Assembly: GCF_004116265.1 (NCBI RefSeq) | Contig: NZ_QOUX01000021.1 | Span: 124,001 to 188,000 of the forward strand | Direction: 5' to 3' | DNA length: 64,000 nucleotides | Source of the DNA: Anaerobacillus alkaliphilus | GTDB lineage: Bacteria; Bacillota; Bacilli; Bacillales; Anaerobacillaceae | Shown: in pieces, positions 46,690 to 57,440 of the stretch | How the letters are laid out: each line of letters starts with the position of its first letter | Numbering within the stretch: position 1 is the first letter of the stretch | Notes under the pieces: model-generated | Database searches by the model: none | The model's input: only the letters and a program-made list of their open reading frames with translations | Told to the model about the DNA's origin: nothing | Translations under genes and position numbers: made by a program

Positions 46690-47553
46690 TTATTTGTTTT
46701 TCGGTATTCTGATTGTAAATTGATAGTAATCGTCGTGATCTTCTTCATCAGTATCTATGGAGAGTCCACTCTTCACTACCATATCGACAGATTGACGAAT
46801 TGTATTCATCGCTAAACGCATATCTCTTGAAAAAGCTTTTCTCTGTGGTTTCTTCTTCTTATCTGCAGGACCTTCTAAAATTCTTTTTACAAGCTCCTCT
46901 GTCTGCTTTACATTTAACCCTTTTTCTATTACTTCAGCTAAAAGCTTTTCTTGTAACTCTACTTCTTTAACTGGTAATAGAGCTCTTGCATGACGTTCTG
47001 TAATAACTCTATTTAATATAGCTTCTTGTACTTTTTCAGGTAATTGCAATAATCGAAGTTTATTAGCAATCGTTGATTGACCTTTACCAAGACGTTGTGC
47101 CAAACTTTCTTGTGTTAAGCCGTGTAACTCTAGTAATTTAGCATAAGCAACAGCTTCTTCAATAGCTGTTAGGCCTTCACGTTGTAAATTCTCAATTAAT
47201 GCTACGGATGCTGTTTGCGCATCGTTAAACTCTTTTACAATTGCCGGGATGTGCTCCCAACCGAGTTTTGTAACAGCTCTCCAACGGCGCTCTCCAGCAA
47301 TGATTTCAAATTTCCCATTTCTCTCACGGACAACAATTGGTTGAATGACACCATGTGTACGGATCGTTTGTGCTAATTCATCAATTCGCTCATCCACAAA
47401 CACAGTACGTGGTTGAAAGCGATTTGGAACTATATCCTTTACGGGAAGTTGCTTTACTTCTTCGTTATCATTAATTTCGTCAATTGTTTTTACTTCTTCA
47501 ATGATTTCTTCGCTCTTTTCATTAAAACCGAACAGGCGTGAAAACGGCTTCAT
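46690..47553 (-). CDS. noc: Nucleoid occlusion protein Noc
   Basis: ParB paralogue of 287 residues that blocks division over the nucleoid by linking DNA to the membrane. The N-terminal [10 protein letters not shown] is the amphipathic membrane-targeting helix. CTP motifs FQPRTVF and AGERRWRAV, and helix-turn-helix [24 protein letters not shown], are clear. Order noc-soj-spo0J is as in Bacillus subtilis. A parS site lies upstream at 47737-47752. Confidence 0.95.
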   Translation of the reverse strand: MKPFSRLFGFNEKSEEIIEEVKTIDEINDNEEVKQLPVKDIVPNRFQPRTVFVDERIDELAQTIRTHGVIQPIVVRERNGKFEIIAGERRWRAVTKLGWEHIPAIVKEFNDAQTASVALIENLQREGLTAIEEAVAYAKLLELHGLTQESLAQRLGKGQSTIANKLRLLQLPEKVQEAILNRVITERHARALLPVKEVELQEKLLAEVIEKGLNVKQTEELVKRILEGPADKKKKPQRKAFSRDMRLAMNTIRQSVDMVVKSGLSIDTDEEDHDDYYQFTIRIPKNK

Positions 47554-47736
47554 TGCAGCACCACCCTCTAAAAACTACCTTCCTAACCTATTCGCTAAAC
47601 AAGCTAGAAAGTCCTTCTTTTATTTTAGTTCATTTTATAAAAATGATTGAATAATAATCTAGATTTCAGGCTCTTAAACTAATAGTCTTACTATCTTAAT
47701 TATTATAAGCCCCTATATAATAATACCACTTAAGAA

Positions 47737-47752
47737 TGTTTCACGTGAAACA
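47737..47752. promoter_or_regulatory. parS: parS site between noc and rsmG
   Basis: A second perfect TGTTTCACGTGAAACA palindrome, in the intergenic region ~185 bases upstream of noc. It does not match the Noc site (consensus around CCCGGGAAA), so it is a Spo0J site. Confidence 0.95.
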
Positions 47753-47799
47753 TTTTTCCGAAAAATTTATTATAGTTTAATAGATTTAGTAGTAAGATG

Positions 47800-47832
47800 A
47801 AAGAAGCTACTTACCAATTGAGTAGCTTCTTT
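47800..47832. terminator. Terminator of the mnmE-mnmG-rsmG operon
   Basis: AAAGAAGCTACT (47800-47811) pairs perfectly with AGTAGCTTCTTT (47821-47832). It ends four bases before the rsmG stop. Confidence 0.85.
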
Positions 47833-47835
47833 AGT

Positions 47836-48549
47836 TTATAAAGGTGTTTTATTCGGTGTTCCTGGCTTCCTTGGAAAAGTATGAGGAGTTTTTTTCTTTT
47901 TTGCAATAAAAACAAAGTGTCTTGTACTTTCCTCAAAAGGTAATATAAGACTTTCATTGCGGACAATTTCTCCTCCAAGGGTAGTAAATGCTTTTTTACT
48001 ATCAGACAATTCGTTAACAACCTCTGGACCTTTCATCGCCAAAAATGCTCCACCTACTTTAGCTAAAGGCAAACAAAGTTCGGCTAACACCGGCATTCTC
48101 GCAACAGCCCTTGCCATAACTAGGTCATATTGCTCGCGGTGTTCTTTTTTCTTGGCGAAGCTCTCAGCGCGGTCATGAAACAGTGACACATTCGTTAAGC
48201 CTAACGTATTTACAAGGTGCTGTAAAAAAGAAATTCGTTTATTTAGCGAGTCTACAATTGTTACTTTAATATTAGGGAAGCAAATCTTGATCGGAATACT
48301 CGGAAAACCTGCCCCTGCTCCAACATCAACTAAATTTAAAGGCTTAGAAAAATCCTGGAAAAATGCTGCACTGATTGAATCATAAAAATGTTTTAAATAA
48401 ACTCCCTCTTCATCTGTAATAGCTGTTAAGTTCATTTTGTTATTCCACTCTACTAACTCTTGGAAATAAAGATCAAATTGCTTCATTTGAGTTTCGTTAA
48501 GCGTAATCCCTTTTTCAGCTAAACGTAAATGAAATTCCGTTTTGTTCAT
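47836..48549 (-). CDS. rsmG: 16S rRNA G527 N7-methyltransferase
   Basis: Adds a methyl group to G527 in the 530 loop of 16S rRNA, using SAM; loss gives low-level streptomycin resistance. 237 residues. [17 protein letters not shown] is the SAM motif I, with [10 protein letters not shown] and [19 protein letters not shown] following. The ATG overlaps the mnmG stop by one base. Confidence 0.96.
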   Translation of the reverse strand: MNKTEFHLRLAEKGITLNETQMKQFDLYFQELVEWNNKMNLTAITDEEGVYLKHFYDSISAAFFQDFSKPLNLVDVGAGAGFPSIPIKICFPNIKVTIVDSLNKRISFLQHLVNTLGLTNVSLFHDRAESFAKKKEHREQYDLVMARAVARMPVLAELCLPLAKVGGAFLAMKGPEVVNELSDSKKAFTTLGGEIVRNESLILPFEESTRHFVFIAKKKKTPHTFPRKPGTPNKTPL

Positions 48550-50447
48550 TATATACCACTTTCTTTCGTTCTTTTTAATTTCCCCTGCTCTAAATATACT
48601 AATAAAATTGAAACATCCGCAGGATTTACCCCAGCAACCCTAGAAGCTTGCCCAACAGATAGTGGTCTTACTTCACTCAGCTTTTGCCTCGCTTCTGTTG
48701 CGAGCCCAGAAATAGCATGATAATCAAGATCTTCTGGAATTCTCTTATCATCCATTTTCTTCATTCGTTCTATTTGCTGATACTGCTTTTCAATATAGCC
48801 AGCATATTTGATTTGGATTTCCACCTGCTCAGCAACCTCGGCTGACACTTCTTCTTCGCTAGGAAATAGTCTTGCAATAAATCCATAAGTGATTTCTGGA
48901 CGTTTCAATAAAACAGATGCTTTGTAACCATCTTGCAATGGTGAAGAACCAATTTCTGCTAACAGTGACTGCACTTCCTGTGTCGGTTTAACAGTAACTT
49001 GTTCAAGTCTTTCTATTTCACGTTGGATCTGTGCCTTTTTAGCGAGAAAACGTTGATAACGTTCTTCAGTAATTAACCCAATGTCATATCCAATTTCTGT
49101 AAGTCTCAAATCTGCATTATCGTGGCGTAAGACTAAACGGTGTTCAGCACGTGAAGTCAGAAGTCGGTATGGCTCGTTTGTGCCTTTTGTTACTAGATCA
49201 TCTACTAGAACACCTATATATGCCTCTGATCGATCAAGAATAATTGGTTCTTTGCCTGAAGCTTTTAGTGCTGCATTGATACCTGCAAAGATCCCTTGCC
49301 CTGCAGCCTCCTCATAGCCCGATGTACCATTAATTTGACCTGCAGTAAACAAATTCTCGATGAGCTTTGTTTCTAATGTTGGCCATAGCTGCGTCGGAAC
49401 GACTGCATCGTACTCAATCGCATAGCCAGGACGCATCATTTTCACATTTTCAAGGCCTTTTAATGTTTTTAACATTTCCAACTGCACTTCTTCAGGTAAA
49501 CTAGTTGAAAATCCTTGAACATAAACTTCTAGCGTATCCTTACCTTCTGGTTCAAGGAAAATTTGATGTCTAGGCTTATCACTAAAGCGGACGATCTTAT
49601 CTTCAATTGAAGGGCAATATCGCGGGCCTGTTCCTTCAATTACGCCTGAATACATCGGTGAACGATGCAGGTTGGCATTAATTATCTGATGCGTTTCATC
49701 TGTTGTATATGTTAACCAGCACGGTAACTGTTCAAGGACATTGAATTCCTTTGTTTCATAGGAAAATGCTCTTGGTTCGTCATCACCTGGTTGAATTTCC
49801 GTAACACTGTAATCAATCGTATCACCTTGTACTCGCGGCGGCGTTCCCGTTTTAAAGCGGACTAAGTTAAAACCATGATTTAAAAGGTCGTAGGCTAAGT
49901 TAACTGAAGGCTGTTGGTTGTTAGGTCCACTTTCATAAGCTAAGTCCCCCAAAATTACTTTTCCTCGTAAATAGGTGCCAGTAGTAATAATAACTGCTTT
50001 GGCCATGTACGTAGCACCCGTATTTGTAACTACTCCCCTACATACGCCATCCTCAACAATTAGTTTCTCTACCATACCCTGACGCAACAAAAGGTTATCC
50101 TGTTTTTCAATTGTCTTTTTCATCTCGTGTTGATATAAAAATTTGTCTGCCTGTGCACGCAATGCCCTGACTGCAGGCCCCTTTGCAGTGTTTAACATCC
50201 TCATCTGAATATGAGTCTTATCAATATTTCTTCCCATTTCACCGCCGAGTGCGTCTATTTCTCTCACTACAATCCCTTTTGCCGGACCTCCTATTGAAGG
50301 GTTACACGGCATATAGGCAACTGCATCTAAATTTAAGGTTAACATTAACGTATTGGCACCCATGCGTGCTGCAGCAAGTCCTGCTTCAACCCCTGCATGC
50401 CCTGCACCAACGACAATAACGTCAAACTCTCCAGCATGATATTCCAT
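48549..50447 (-). CDS. mnmG: tRNA uridine-34 modification enzyme MnmG (GidA)
   Basis: FAD enzyme of 632 residues that with MnmE adds carboxymethylaminomethyl (or aminomethyl) to wobble U34. FAD motif [25 protein letters not shown] with CNP cysteine, and GTYLRGKV are present; C-terminal helical tRNA domain to the end. The ATG at 50447 follows GGGAGG; the longer reading is not supported. Confidence 0.96.
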   Translation of the reverse strand: MEYHAGEFDVIVVGAGHAGVEAGLAAARMGANTLMLTLNLDAVAYMPCNPSIGGPAKGIVVREIDALGGEMGRNIDKTHIQMRMLNTAKGPAVRALRAQADKFLYQHEMKKTIEKQDNLLLRQGMVEKLIVEDGVCRGVVTNTGATYMAKAVIITTGTYLRGKVILGDLAYESGPNNQQPSVNLAYDLLNHGFNLVRFKTGTPPRVQGDTIDYSVTEIQPGDDEPRAFSYETKEFNVLEQLPCWLTYTTDETHQIINANLHRSPMYSGVIEGTGPRYCPSIEDKIVRFSDKPRHQIFLEPEGKDTLEVYVQGFSTSLPEEVQLEMLKTLKGLENVKMMRPGYAIEYDAVVPTQLWPTLETKLIENLFTAGQINGTSGYEEAAGQGIFAGINAALKASGKEPIILDRSEAYIGVLVDDLVTKGTNEPYRLLTSRAEHRLVLRHDNADLRLTEIGYDIGLITEERYQRFLAKKAQIQREIERLEQVTVKPTQEVQSLLAEIGSSPLQDGYKASVLLKRPEITYGFIARLFPSEEEVSAEVAEQVEIQIKYAGYIEKQYQQIERMKKMDDKRIPEDLDYHAISGLATEARQKLSEVRPLSVGQASRVAGVNPADVSILLVYLEQGKLKRTKESGI

Positions 50448-50468
50448 CCTTTTTCCTCCCAACCAGCT

Positions 50469-50568
50469 CAATTGTCAATTTTGAATTATGAATTGTCTTT
50501 CCTGTTGAACTTCGAAGCAATACTTTAGAATAATTCATAATTCATAATTCATAATTCATAATTCTTAA
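50469..50568. repeat. Heptamer-repeat tract (mnmG-mnmE gap)
   Basis: Left units AATTGTC and AATTATG (50470-50494), core GAACTTCGAAGCAA (50507-50520), then four copies of AATTCAT in a row (50532-50559). The left units are inverted relative to the right ones. Confidence 0.85.
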
Positions 50569-51945
50569 TTACTTCCCTAAACAAAACTGTGAAAACAACT
50601 GATCAATGAGACTTTCTGAAACCGTGTCCCCAATAATCTCACCTAATAGCTCCCACGTTCTTGTAATATCAATTTGTACCATGTCTATAGGTACGTCCAT
50701 TTCTAACGCCTGTAAGGCATCTTCAATTGTCCCTTTTGCTTGGTGTAATAAGGCAATATGCCTTGAATTAGAGACGTAAGTTAAGTCACCACTCTCTATA
50801 TTTCCTTGGAAAAATAACGTTGCAATTGCTTCTTCTAGATCATCAATACCTTGGTCTTCTACTAAAGAAGTAGTTACTACTGGTCTAGATTTTGCTAATT
50901 GCTTAACCTTCTCTAGATCTATTTTTTGAGGAATATCCGTTTTATTAACAATAATAATAGCATCCATTCCTTCAATGATTTTAAACAAGTTCTCGTCTTC
51001 AACTGATAATTGCTCACCATAATTTAAAACAAGTAATACTAGTTCTGCTTCCTTTACTACTTTCCTTGAACGCTCTACACCAATTTTCTCGACGATATCT
51101 TCTGTTTCTCTTATTCCAGCTGTATCTAATAAACGTAGAGGAACACCCCTTACATTTACGTATTCCTCAATAACATCTCTCGTCGTTCCAGGAATGTCTG
51201 TCACAATGGCTTTCATTTCGTGGACCAAGCTGTTCAATAGTGAGGACTTCCCTACATTTGGTCTACCAATTATAACAGTAGATAAACCTTCACGAAGAAT
51301 TTTTCCTTGTTGTGCTGTATTAAGGATTTTTTCTATTTCCCCCTTTACATACTGCGCTTTTTCACGAAGAAGATTGTTCGTCATCTCCTCAGCATCGTAC
51401 TCTGGGTAGTCAATATTTACTTCTACATGAGCAACCGTCTCTAATAAAGCCTGCCGTAGCTTTTGAACCTTTTTTGATAACCTACCCTCAACCTGTCCAA
51501 TCGCTACATTCATTGCTTTATCCGTTTTTGCACGAATTAAATCAATAACACCTTCAGCCTGCGATAAGTCAATCCGACCATTTAAGAAAGCACGCTTCGT
51601 AAATTCTCCTGGTTCTGCTAAGCGGACACCAGTGCGTAACACTTCTTGTAAAACCCTATTTACAGAAACTAACCCGCCATGACAGTTGATTTCAACTATA
51701 TCCTCACGGGTAAACGTACGTGGAGCCTTTAACAGTGAAACCATAACCTCATCTATTACTTGGCCAGTTCCTTTTTCAGTTATGTAACCATAGTGGATCG
51801 TGTGGCTTTCTACCTCTAATAAGGTCTTTCTACCTTTATATATTTTATCTACTGCAGCAATAGCATCATCACCGCTAACTCTCACAATAGCAATTGCTCC
51901 CTCACCCATGGCCGTCGAGATCGCTGCAATCGTATCAAATTCCAT
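50569..51945 (-). CDS. mnmE: tRNA modification GTPase MnmE
   Basis: GTPase of 458 residues that partners MnmG. N-terminal folate-binding domain ([20 protein letters not shown]), helical domain, and inserted G domain with [28 protein letters not shown] and NKTD. The C-terminal FCLGK holds the catalytic cysteine. The ATG at 51945 is six bases from GAGGTG; an in-frame GTG at 51954 overlaps that site. Confidence 0.96.
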   Translation of the reverse strand: MEFDTIAAISTAMGEGAIAIVRVSGDDAIAAVDKIYKGRKTLLEVESHTIHYGYITEKGTGQVIDEVMVSLLKAPRTFTREDIVEINCHGGLVSVNRVLQEVLRTGVRLAEPGEFTKRAFLNGRIDLSQAEGVIDLIRAKTDKAMNVAIGQVEGRLSKKVQKLRQALLETVAHVEVNIDYPEYDAEEMTNNLLREKAQYVKGEIEKILNTAQQGKILREGLSTVIIGRPNVGKSSLLNSLVHEMKAIVTDIPGTTRDVIEEYVNVRGVPLRLLDTAGIRETEDIVEKIGVERSRKVVKEAELVLLVLNYGEQLSVEDENLFKIIEGMDAIIIVNKTDIPQKIDLEKVKQLAKSRPVVTTSLVEDQGIDDLEEAIATLFFQGNIESGDLTYVSNSRHIALLHQAKGTIEDALQALEMDVPIDMVQIDITRTWELLGEIIGDTVSESLIDQLFSQFCLGK

Positions 51946-52119
51946 CTTCTTCACCTCTTATAGAAAAGCTTGGAGCTAGACATCAGAATTTTATTTTTTG
52001 TCATTCATTATTTATAGATAGAACTTCAACTGTTCCTAACTATCAAGAATACCACAGTATCTCTTTAATAAAAAGATTTTCCAATTTCTCTATTTAACTA
52101 TTGTCTCCGTTTTTCCTAG

Positions 52120-52200
52120 TTATCAACCATAAATCTATCCACAACTATGATTTTCTCACTATAAATTTGTAGGAATTATAGTTTTTCCACATGTGAATAA
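52120..52200. promoter_or_regulatory. DnaA-box group upstream of mnmE
   Basis: TTATCAACC (52120-52128), CTATCCACA (52135-52143) and TGTGAATAA (52192-52200). The last is a full match to the consensus, the first two differ at one position. Weaker than the rlmH cluster. Confidence 0.45.
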
Positions 52201-52326
52201 CCTTTTTGAATTATGAATTGTCAATTTTTAATTTTGAATTGTTTTTAGTTTCGTTTTGGGGACAACTTCTTCCTCTTCAATTTCAAATTATTATTCACTA
52301 CCATTACTTTGAGTATTTTTAATTAC

Positions 52327-52369
52327 AAAAAAAGCCTACACTAATGTTTTCACACTAGCATAGGCTTTT
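52327..52369 (-). terminator. Terminator of spoIIIJ-jag
   Basis: AAAGCCTA with CTA pairs with TAG and TAGGCTTT with small internal mismatches; seven T follow on the minus strand (52327-52333). It is ~55 bases after the jag stop. Confidence 0.75.
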
Positions 52370-52425
52370 AGTTTTATTTACTACGAAGCTTTTCTCTCAA
52401 CCAATTCATAATTCAAAATTGACAA

Positions 52426-53049
52426 TTACTTACCGGCTGGTGCAACAACAATTCTTCGATTTGGTTCAACACCTTCTGAATATGTTTTTACACCCTTAAT
52501 TTCTTGCAGGGCAGTATGAATGATTTTTCTTTCTAACGCATTCATCGGCTCTAGTATTACTTCTTTTCTAGTTTTTAACGCTTTATGTCCGAGACGTTTT
52601 GCTAGCTGCTCTAATGATTCCTTGCGGCGATCACGGTAACTTTCGGCGTCTAGTACAATTCTCATATAACCTTCGGAGTATCGATTTGCAACAAGATTAA
52701 CAAGATATTGAAGCGAATCAAGGGTTTGCCCACGTTTACCAATAAGCATTCCAATTCCTTCTCCACTTAAATTAAATGTAAAACCATCTTTTGTTTCAAC
52801 TTGACTAATTTCAATTGAAACCCCCATATTTTTGGTTACTTCTTGAAGAAACTTTACTGCTTCCTCTGCTGCATCAGGTTGAATTTCGACTTCTACGACG
52901 GCTGGTTTACTGCCGATAATTCCCAAAAAACCTTTTTGAGGCTCTTCAAGAACTTGAAATGAAATTCGGTCTCTCGTTGTATTTAATTTGGCTATGGCAG
53001 ATTGAACAGCTTCATCAACGGTTTTCCCTGAAACAGTTATCTTTTTCAC
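52426..53049 (-). CDS. jag: RNA-binding protein Jag (KhpB)
   Basis: Cytoplasmic RNA-binding protein of 207 residues, associated with SpoIIIJ and with cell-elongation control. Jag-N domain (about 1-50), KH domain with [18 protein letters not shown], and R3H domain with [16 protein letters not shown] and [10 protein letters not shown]. The GTG start overlaps the spoIIIJ stop (GTGA), eight bases from GGGGG, so translation is coupled. Confidence 0.95.
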   Translation of the reverse strand: MKKITVSGKTVDEAVQSAIAKLNTTRDRISFQVLEEPQKGFLGIIGSKPAVVEVEIQPDAAEEAVKFLQEVTKNMGVSIEISQVETKDGFTFNLSGEGIGMLIGKRGQTLDSLQYLVNLVANRYSEGYMRIVLDAESYRDRRKESLEQLAKRLGHKALKTRKEVILEPMNALERKIIHTALQEIKGVKTYSEGVEPNRRIVVAPAGK

Positions 53050-53816
53050 TTTTTGGTTCCCCCTGTTTTAGCATCAGCTTTAGCACCGACATTTGGACCT
53101 GTAATAAAATACGTCTGAACAATCATAAAGACGTTACCCACTACCCAATATAACGCAAGTGCAGATGGGAAAAATGCAGCAAATGCAATGATCATTACAG
53201 GCATAATATACAATAATGCCTTCATTTGAGGGTTATCAGTAATCATCATCATTTTCTGTTGGATAAACGTTGTTGCTCCAGCTACAAGCGGAAGAATATA
53301 GTATGGATCCGCTGCTCCTAAATCAAACCATAAGAACGTATGGTATTTAATCTCTCCCGTACGAATGATTGCATGGTAAAATGCAAAAAGAATAGGCATT
53401 TGAATAAAAATTGGTAAACACCCTGCTAGAGGATTTACTTGATGTTCCTGGAATAGCTTCATTGTTTCTTGTTGTAGTTTTTGTTGTGTCTTTTGATCTT
53501 TTGCACTATATTTTTCTCTTAGCTTTGTCATTTCAGGTTGTAATGCTTGCATTGCCTTAGAGCTTTTTGTTTGCTTAATCATCAATGGCAAAATGACAAT
53601 TCGAATTAAGATCGTTACAATAATAATTGATAATCCATAATTATCGTTAAAATATACGGCTACTTCTGTAATTAACCAAGAAAGCGGATAAACAAAATAA
53701 TTTTCCCAAATACCAGATTTATTCTCGGCAGTAATTGGAACTTCAAGGTTTCCACACCCCACTGCTAGTAGAACAAAACCGAGTAGCATTGCTATTAATC
53801 CTAGTTTTTTCTTCAC
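53046..53816 (-). CDS. spoIIIJ: Membrane protein insertase SpoIIIJ (YidC/Oxa1)
   Basis: Inserts proteins into the membrane and is needed for the forespore stage of sporulation. A 256-residue lipoprotein: [22 protein letters not shown] shows the lipobox with Cys near 21, then five spans. The hydrophilic groove residue Arg lies in [22 protein letters not shown]-type sequence; [21 protein letters not shown] is conserved. GTG at 53816 is eight bases from GGGAGG, well supported over an ORF reading from 53867. It is followed by overlapping jag. Confidence 0.95.
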   Translation of the reverse strand: MKKKLGLIAMLLGFVLLAVGCGNLEVPITAENKSGIWENYFVYPLSWLITEVAVYFNDNYGLSIIIVTILIRIVILPLMIKQTKSSKAMQALQPEMTKLREKYSAKDQKTQQKLQQETMKLFQEHQVNPLAGCLPIFIQMPILFAFYHAIIRTGEIKYHTFLWFDLGAADPYYILPLVAGATTFIQQKMMMITDNPQMKALLYIMPVMIIAFAAFFPSALALYWVVGNVFMIVQTYFITGPNVGAKADAKTGGTKK

Positions 53817-53922
53817 TACTACTTCCTCCCTGCACTCCAACGAATTTCTATAAATATAATCAGTCACAATTTGTTCCCTAACTTTAAAGATAACGCATAA
53901 CCTAGTAATAATACAAGCCTAG

Positions 53923-54183
53923 TTAATGTTTATTATGACTGTTTTTAATTAATTCTTCTTTTTTCTCTGGAACTAAATCAATACCACCTGGATGAAACGG
54001 ATGACATTTCATAATTCGTTTTATTGTTAGCCAACTCCCCTTCAGTGGACCAAAACGTTTGATTGCTTCTAACCCGTAGTGAGAGCATGTTGGGTAGAAG
54101 CGGCATGTTGGGGGTGTATATCTTGATATGTACCTTTGATAAAAAAGGATAATCCCAATTAAAGTCTTTTTTAAAAACTTCAA
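53923..54183 (-). CDS. yidD: Membrane protein insertion efficiency factor YidD
   Basis: A small (86-residue) protein helping Yid[34 protein letters not shown] and [18 protein letters not shown] are conserved, with the cysteines typical of the family. The TTG start, five bases from GGGTGAG, begins two bases after the rnpA stop. The order rpmH-rnpA-yidD-yidC is the general bacterial one. Confidence 0.93.
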   Translation of the reverse strand: MKFLKKTLIGIILFYQRYISRYTPPTCRFYPTCSHYGLEAIKRFGPLKGSWLTIKRIMKCHPFHPGGIDLVPEKKEELIKNSHNKH

Positions 54184-54185
54184 GA

Positions 54186-54536
54186 TTACTCACCCTTCTT
54201 TTTAAATGCGTAGCCTCGATAAAACACATGGGTAATACTTTTTTTCATTTCATGAAAATCCAACTCTACAGAAGGAATCCTCGCTATAAGCAGGTAATCA
54301 TATGATGGCTTAAGTTCTTTACTAATTTGGAAAACAGCTTCCCTCATTAAACGCTTTATACGATTTCTAGTAACTGCATTTCCAAGCTTTTTACTTACAG
54401 ATACACCTAATCTCAAATGATTTTGGTCTTTTTTTTCAAGCATATATAATACAAATTGCTTGTTAGCAACGGATTTTCCTTCTTTAAAGATAAGAGAAAT
54501 CTCTTCGTTCTTTTTAACTCGATGTTCCTTTTTCAA
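54186..54536 (-). CDS. rnpA: Ribonuclease P protein component
   Basis: Protein subunit of RNase P, 116 residues. [21 protein letters not shown] is the conserved RNR motif; [17 protein letters not shown] precedes it. The TTG start follows GAGGTG by six bases and gives [15 protein letters not shown] 240-base gap to rpmH is longer than in Bacillus subtilis and holds no recognised feature. Confidence 0.95.
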   Translation of the reverse strand: MKKEHRVKKNEEISLIFKEGKSVANKQFVLYMLEKKDQNHLRLGVSVSKKLGNAVTRNRIKRLMREAVFQISKELKPSYDYLLIARIPSVELDFHEMKKSITHVFYRGYAFKKKGE

Positions 54537-54753
54537 CCCTTACACCTCATTAGAAGTAAGCAACTTTCGCTTCCCTTCCAAAAATTAAACGCTTTTTCAA
54601 TGTTATCAAATAAGCCTAATAATATTCTTCATCTTATCAAAAAAGATCAATTATAAACCTCTATTATATAGAAAGTTATTTCTAAGTAGCGTATTCACAA
54701 TTTTTATGTAGAGACTGGCAATAGATCTGCCAGCAATATTGCTCAGAAATTAG

Positions 54754-54780
54754 AAAAAAGACCACTGACAACAGTGGTCT
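54754..54780 (-). terminator. Terminator overlapping the end of rpmH
   Basis: AGACCACTG (54759-54767) pairs perfectly with CAGTGGTCT (54772-54780), followed on the minus strand by six T. The rpmH TAG codon touches the stem. Partial readthrough would be needed if rnpA depends on the rpmH promoter. Confidence 0.85.
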
Positions 54781-54916
54781 ATGCAGACAATACTTTTCTT
54801 CCTTTACGACGACGGCGCGCTAATACTTTACGGCCATTTGCAGTAGCCATTCTCGCACGGAAACCGTGTACTTTTTTACGCTTACGATTGTTTGGTTGGA
54901 AAGTTGGTTTTCCCAT
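54779..54916 (-). CDS. rpmH: 50S ribosomal protein L34
   Basis: A 45-residue basic protein: [20 protein letters not shown] then [20 protein letters not shown] and KVLSA, matching L34. The ATG lies seven bases from GGGAGG. First gene of the minus-strand arm from oriC. Confidence 0.97.
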   Translation of the reverse strand: MGKPTFQPNNRKRKKVHGFRARMATANGRKVLARRRRKGRKVLSA

Positions 54917-55838
54917 TTATTACACCTCCCTGAGGATATACTCGATATAAGACAGTCTTGTAAATTATAAGGACTATCTACCCCAATTGTCAAGTCTCTC
55001 TTAAAAAAATGTTATTTGTGGGATTTTGAGCCTGTCCCACACAACAAAGTACCTATCAATAATAAGCCTTATTACGAATGATGTAAAATGTAAATTTTTC
55101 TTCATTAATCTTCACCGAGAAAGTTACTCCTTCTATTCTAAGATATATAGTTGAGAAAATACTGTGTTACCTGAGCATTCACTTATTTAGATCTATATTT
55201 TTTCTTCCTCATTTTAAATTCAAAAAAATAATTCTATAGCTACATTTTTGCTTATGATTTTTTCTCTACATTTTACAACCAAGTATTTTTTTACGAGCTT
55301 GGGATCATATTATCCTCCAACACTCCCTACATTAACAGCCAAAATTCTACATTTTATTTTCCTTAAACAACATAACCACTTTTTAAGCAAAACGCCATGT
55401 GGATAACTTTTTTGACAATTTTTTCGCTTGTTCCTCACTTACTGACAAGTTTCACACAGTATCTTGTGTTGTGGACAACTCCAAAACACAAGGTGTAGAT
55501 AGATGTGGATAAGTACGTTAAAACCATTGATTATCAATGTTTTTTCTGATATTATGGTTATGTTTTCACCCGTGGATATTTTTTAACTTTCAATAGTTAT
55601 CCACATCCTGTGAGTAACATTGTGGACATTTCCTTTTTGCTGTTTATTGCTTGTCCACAAGTTTGTTTATAAGCTTGTTTTCTACACTATTCTACTATAT
55701 TATATATATTTCCACATCATTTGTTAGTTAAATAATTATTCAACGTTATTCATCCGGGTTGTACATATGTTGTACAAGCTGTTTTTATTGGAATAAAACT
55801 GTTTTTATACAAGATTTTATAGTAAGGAGGGAGCATTT
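54917..55838. other. oriC upstream region (incA/incB-like) between rpmH and dnaA
   Basis: A 922-base gene-free stretch. The half near rpmH (54920-55380) is AT-rich with no clear motif. From 55398 on there are DnaA boxes, including TGTGGATAA (55398, 55504), TTATCCACA (55597) and variants TGTGGACAA, CGTGGATAT and TTGTCCACA. It should hold the dnaA promoter and the rpmH promoter. Confidence 0.8.
55398..55662. promoter_or_regulatory. oriC: DnaA-box cluster upstream of dnaA
   Basis: Perfect boxes at 55398-55406, 55504-55512 (TGTGGATAA) and 55597-55605 (TTATCCACA). Near boxes: TGTGGACAA (~55471), CGTGGATAT (~55571), TGTGAGTAA (~55610), TTGTCCACA (~55654). This is the upstream part of a two-part Bacillus-type origin and also the autoregulation site of dnaA. 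Confidence 0.85.
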
Positions 55839-57191
55839 TTGCAAAATATAAGTGACTTATGGGATAAAGCACTCGAAGCAATGGAAGCTAAAGTTAGTAA
55901 GCCAAGTTTCGACACATGGTTAAAAGCTACAAAAGCTGAAATAATTCAAAACGATACAATAACCATCACTGCTCCTAATGAATTTGCAAGGGATTGGTTA
56001 GAAAACAGGTATATTAAATTTATTGCTGAGACACTACAGGATATTACCGGGGCCGAACTAAAAGTAAAGATCGTCATACCTCAAAATATTGAAGACGATG
56101 AAGATGAATTAGTAGAGAATGTCACGAAAATTCCTCAGAAAGTTGTAACAAACAATGATGAAATACCTAAGAACATGCTTAATCCAAAGTATACTTTTAA
56201 CACTTTTGTTATCGGGGCTGGAAATCGTTTTGCACATGCTGCTTCTTTAGCAGTAGCTGAGGCTCCGGCTAAAGCCTATAATCCGCTATTTATTTATGGG
56301 GGCGTTGGATTAGGGAAGACTCACCTTATGCATGCAATTGGTCATTATGTAATTGAGCATAATCCGAATGCAAAGGTGGTTTATCTGTCTTCAGAAAAGT
56401 TTACAAATGAGTTTATTAACTCAATTCGTGACAATAAAGCTGTAAATTTTCGCAATAAATACAGAAATGTCGACGTTCTTTTAATTGATGATATTCAATT
56501 TCTGGCTGGAAAAGAACAAACCCAGGAGGAATTTTTTCATACATTTAATGCACTTCATGATGACAGTAAACAGATTGTCATTTCAAGTGATCGACCACCA
56601 AAAGAAATTCCAACACTTGAAGACCGACTCAGATCTCGTTTTGAATGGGGTTTAATTACTGATATTACTCCACCAGATTTAGAGACAAGGATTGCAATAT
56701 TGAGAAAAAAGGCAAAAGCTGAAAACTTGGATATCCCTAATGAGGTAATGCTATATATTGCAAATCAAATTGATACAAATATTCGAGAGTTAGAAGGAGC
56801 ACTTATCCGTGTTGTTGCTTATTCTTCACTAATTAATCAAGATATGAATGCCGATTTAGCCGCAGTTGCACTAAAAGATATTGTTCCTAATTCAAAACCA
56901 AAAGTTATCACAATTAGTGATATCCAACGCGTGGTTGGTGAACATTACAGTATTAAACTTGATGATTTTAAAGCAAAAAAACGAACAAAAAGTGTAGCAT
57001 TTCCTAGACAAATCGCTATGTACTTATCTAGAGAGCTTACTGAGTTTTCTTTGCCGAAAATAGGTAGTGAATTTGGTGGCCGTGATCATACCACCGTCAT
57101 TCATGCTCATGAAAAAATCTCAAAGCTGCTAACTAGTGATATTGATCTACAAAAACAGATTCAAGAAATTAAAGAACAACTAAAAATATAA
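55839..57191 (+). CDS. dnaA: Chromosomal replication initiator DnaA
   Basis: AAA+ initiator of 450 residues. Domain I (about 1-85, [22 protein letters not shown]), short linker, domain III with Walker [17 protein letters not shown], Walker [14 protein letters not shown] and sensor [12 protein letters not shown], and domain IV with the DnaA signature [15 protein letters not shown]. The TTG start is seven bases from AAGGAGGG. It is flanked by box clusters on both sides. Confidence 0.98.
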   Translation: MQNISDLWDKALEAMEAKVSKPSFDTWLKATKAEIIQNDTITITAPNEFARDWLENRYIKFIAETLQDITGAELKVKIVIPQNIEDDEDELVENVTKIPQKVVTNNDEIPKNMLNPKYTFNTFVIGAGNRFAHAASLAVAEAPAKAYNPLFIYGGVGLGKTHLMHAIGHYVIEHNPNAKVVYLSSEKFTNEFINSIRDNKAVNFRNKYRNVDVLLIDDIQFLAGKEQTQEEFFHTFNALHDDSKQIVISSDRPPKEIPTLEDRLRSRFEWGLITDITPPDLETRIAILRKKAKAENLDIPNEVMLYIANQIDTNIRELEGALIRVVAYSSLINQDMNADLAAVALKDIVPNSKPKVITISDIQRVVGEHYSIKLDDFKAKKRTKSVAFPRQIAMYLSRELTEFSLPKIGSEFGGRDHTTVIHAHEKISKLLTSDIDLQKQIQEIKEQLKI

Positions 57192-57440
57192 TGATGATGT
57201 GAAGGTTATTACCTAAAAGGAATTTAGCCTTCCAATTTTTTTTCGGAAATTTGTTGATAACTGTCTCTTACTTACTCACAAGTTATCAACATGTGGAAAA
57301 CCTGATAGCTTTAAGGTATTTCAACTTATCAACAAATCCACAGGCCCTATTACTATTATTACTACTTTTTATTAAAAAAAATAATTAATATTACTAAATC
57401 TTACTCATAAATTTTTTTGCTTAAAAACAGGAGGTATATG
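57192..57440 (+). promoter_or_regulatory. oriC: oriC downstream region with unwinding element
   Basis: DnaA boxes TGTTGATAA (57252-57260), TTATCAACA (57283-57291), TTATCAACA (57326-57334) and AAATCCACA (57334-57342) lead to a short GC patch (GGCCC, 57343-57347). A run of DnaA-trios (CTA TTA CTA TTA TTA CTA CTT, 57347-57367) and a run of A/T follow. This matches the Bacillus subtilis start-site plan, in which DnaA extends from the last box onto trios on the strand that melts. Confidence 0.85.

Larger units (their letters stand above)
51946..52425. other. 480-base interval between mnmE and jag
   Basis: No gene. It holds three DnaA-box-like sequences (52120, 52135, 52192), heptamer tracts at 52207-52245 and 52403-52427, and the jag terminator at 52327-52369. 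Confidence 0.7.

Noticed and set aside
45038-47752. Noc-binding sites
   Set aside because: The two palindromes read CACGTG in the centre, matching parS rather than the Noc site.
54920-55380. A small RNA or gene in the AT-rich half of the rpmH-dnaA gap
   Set aside because: No stable structure, promoter or terminator could be picked out.
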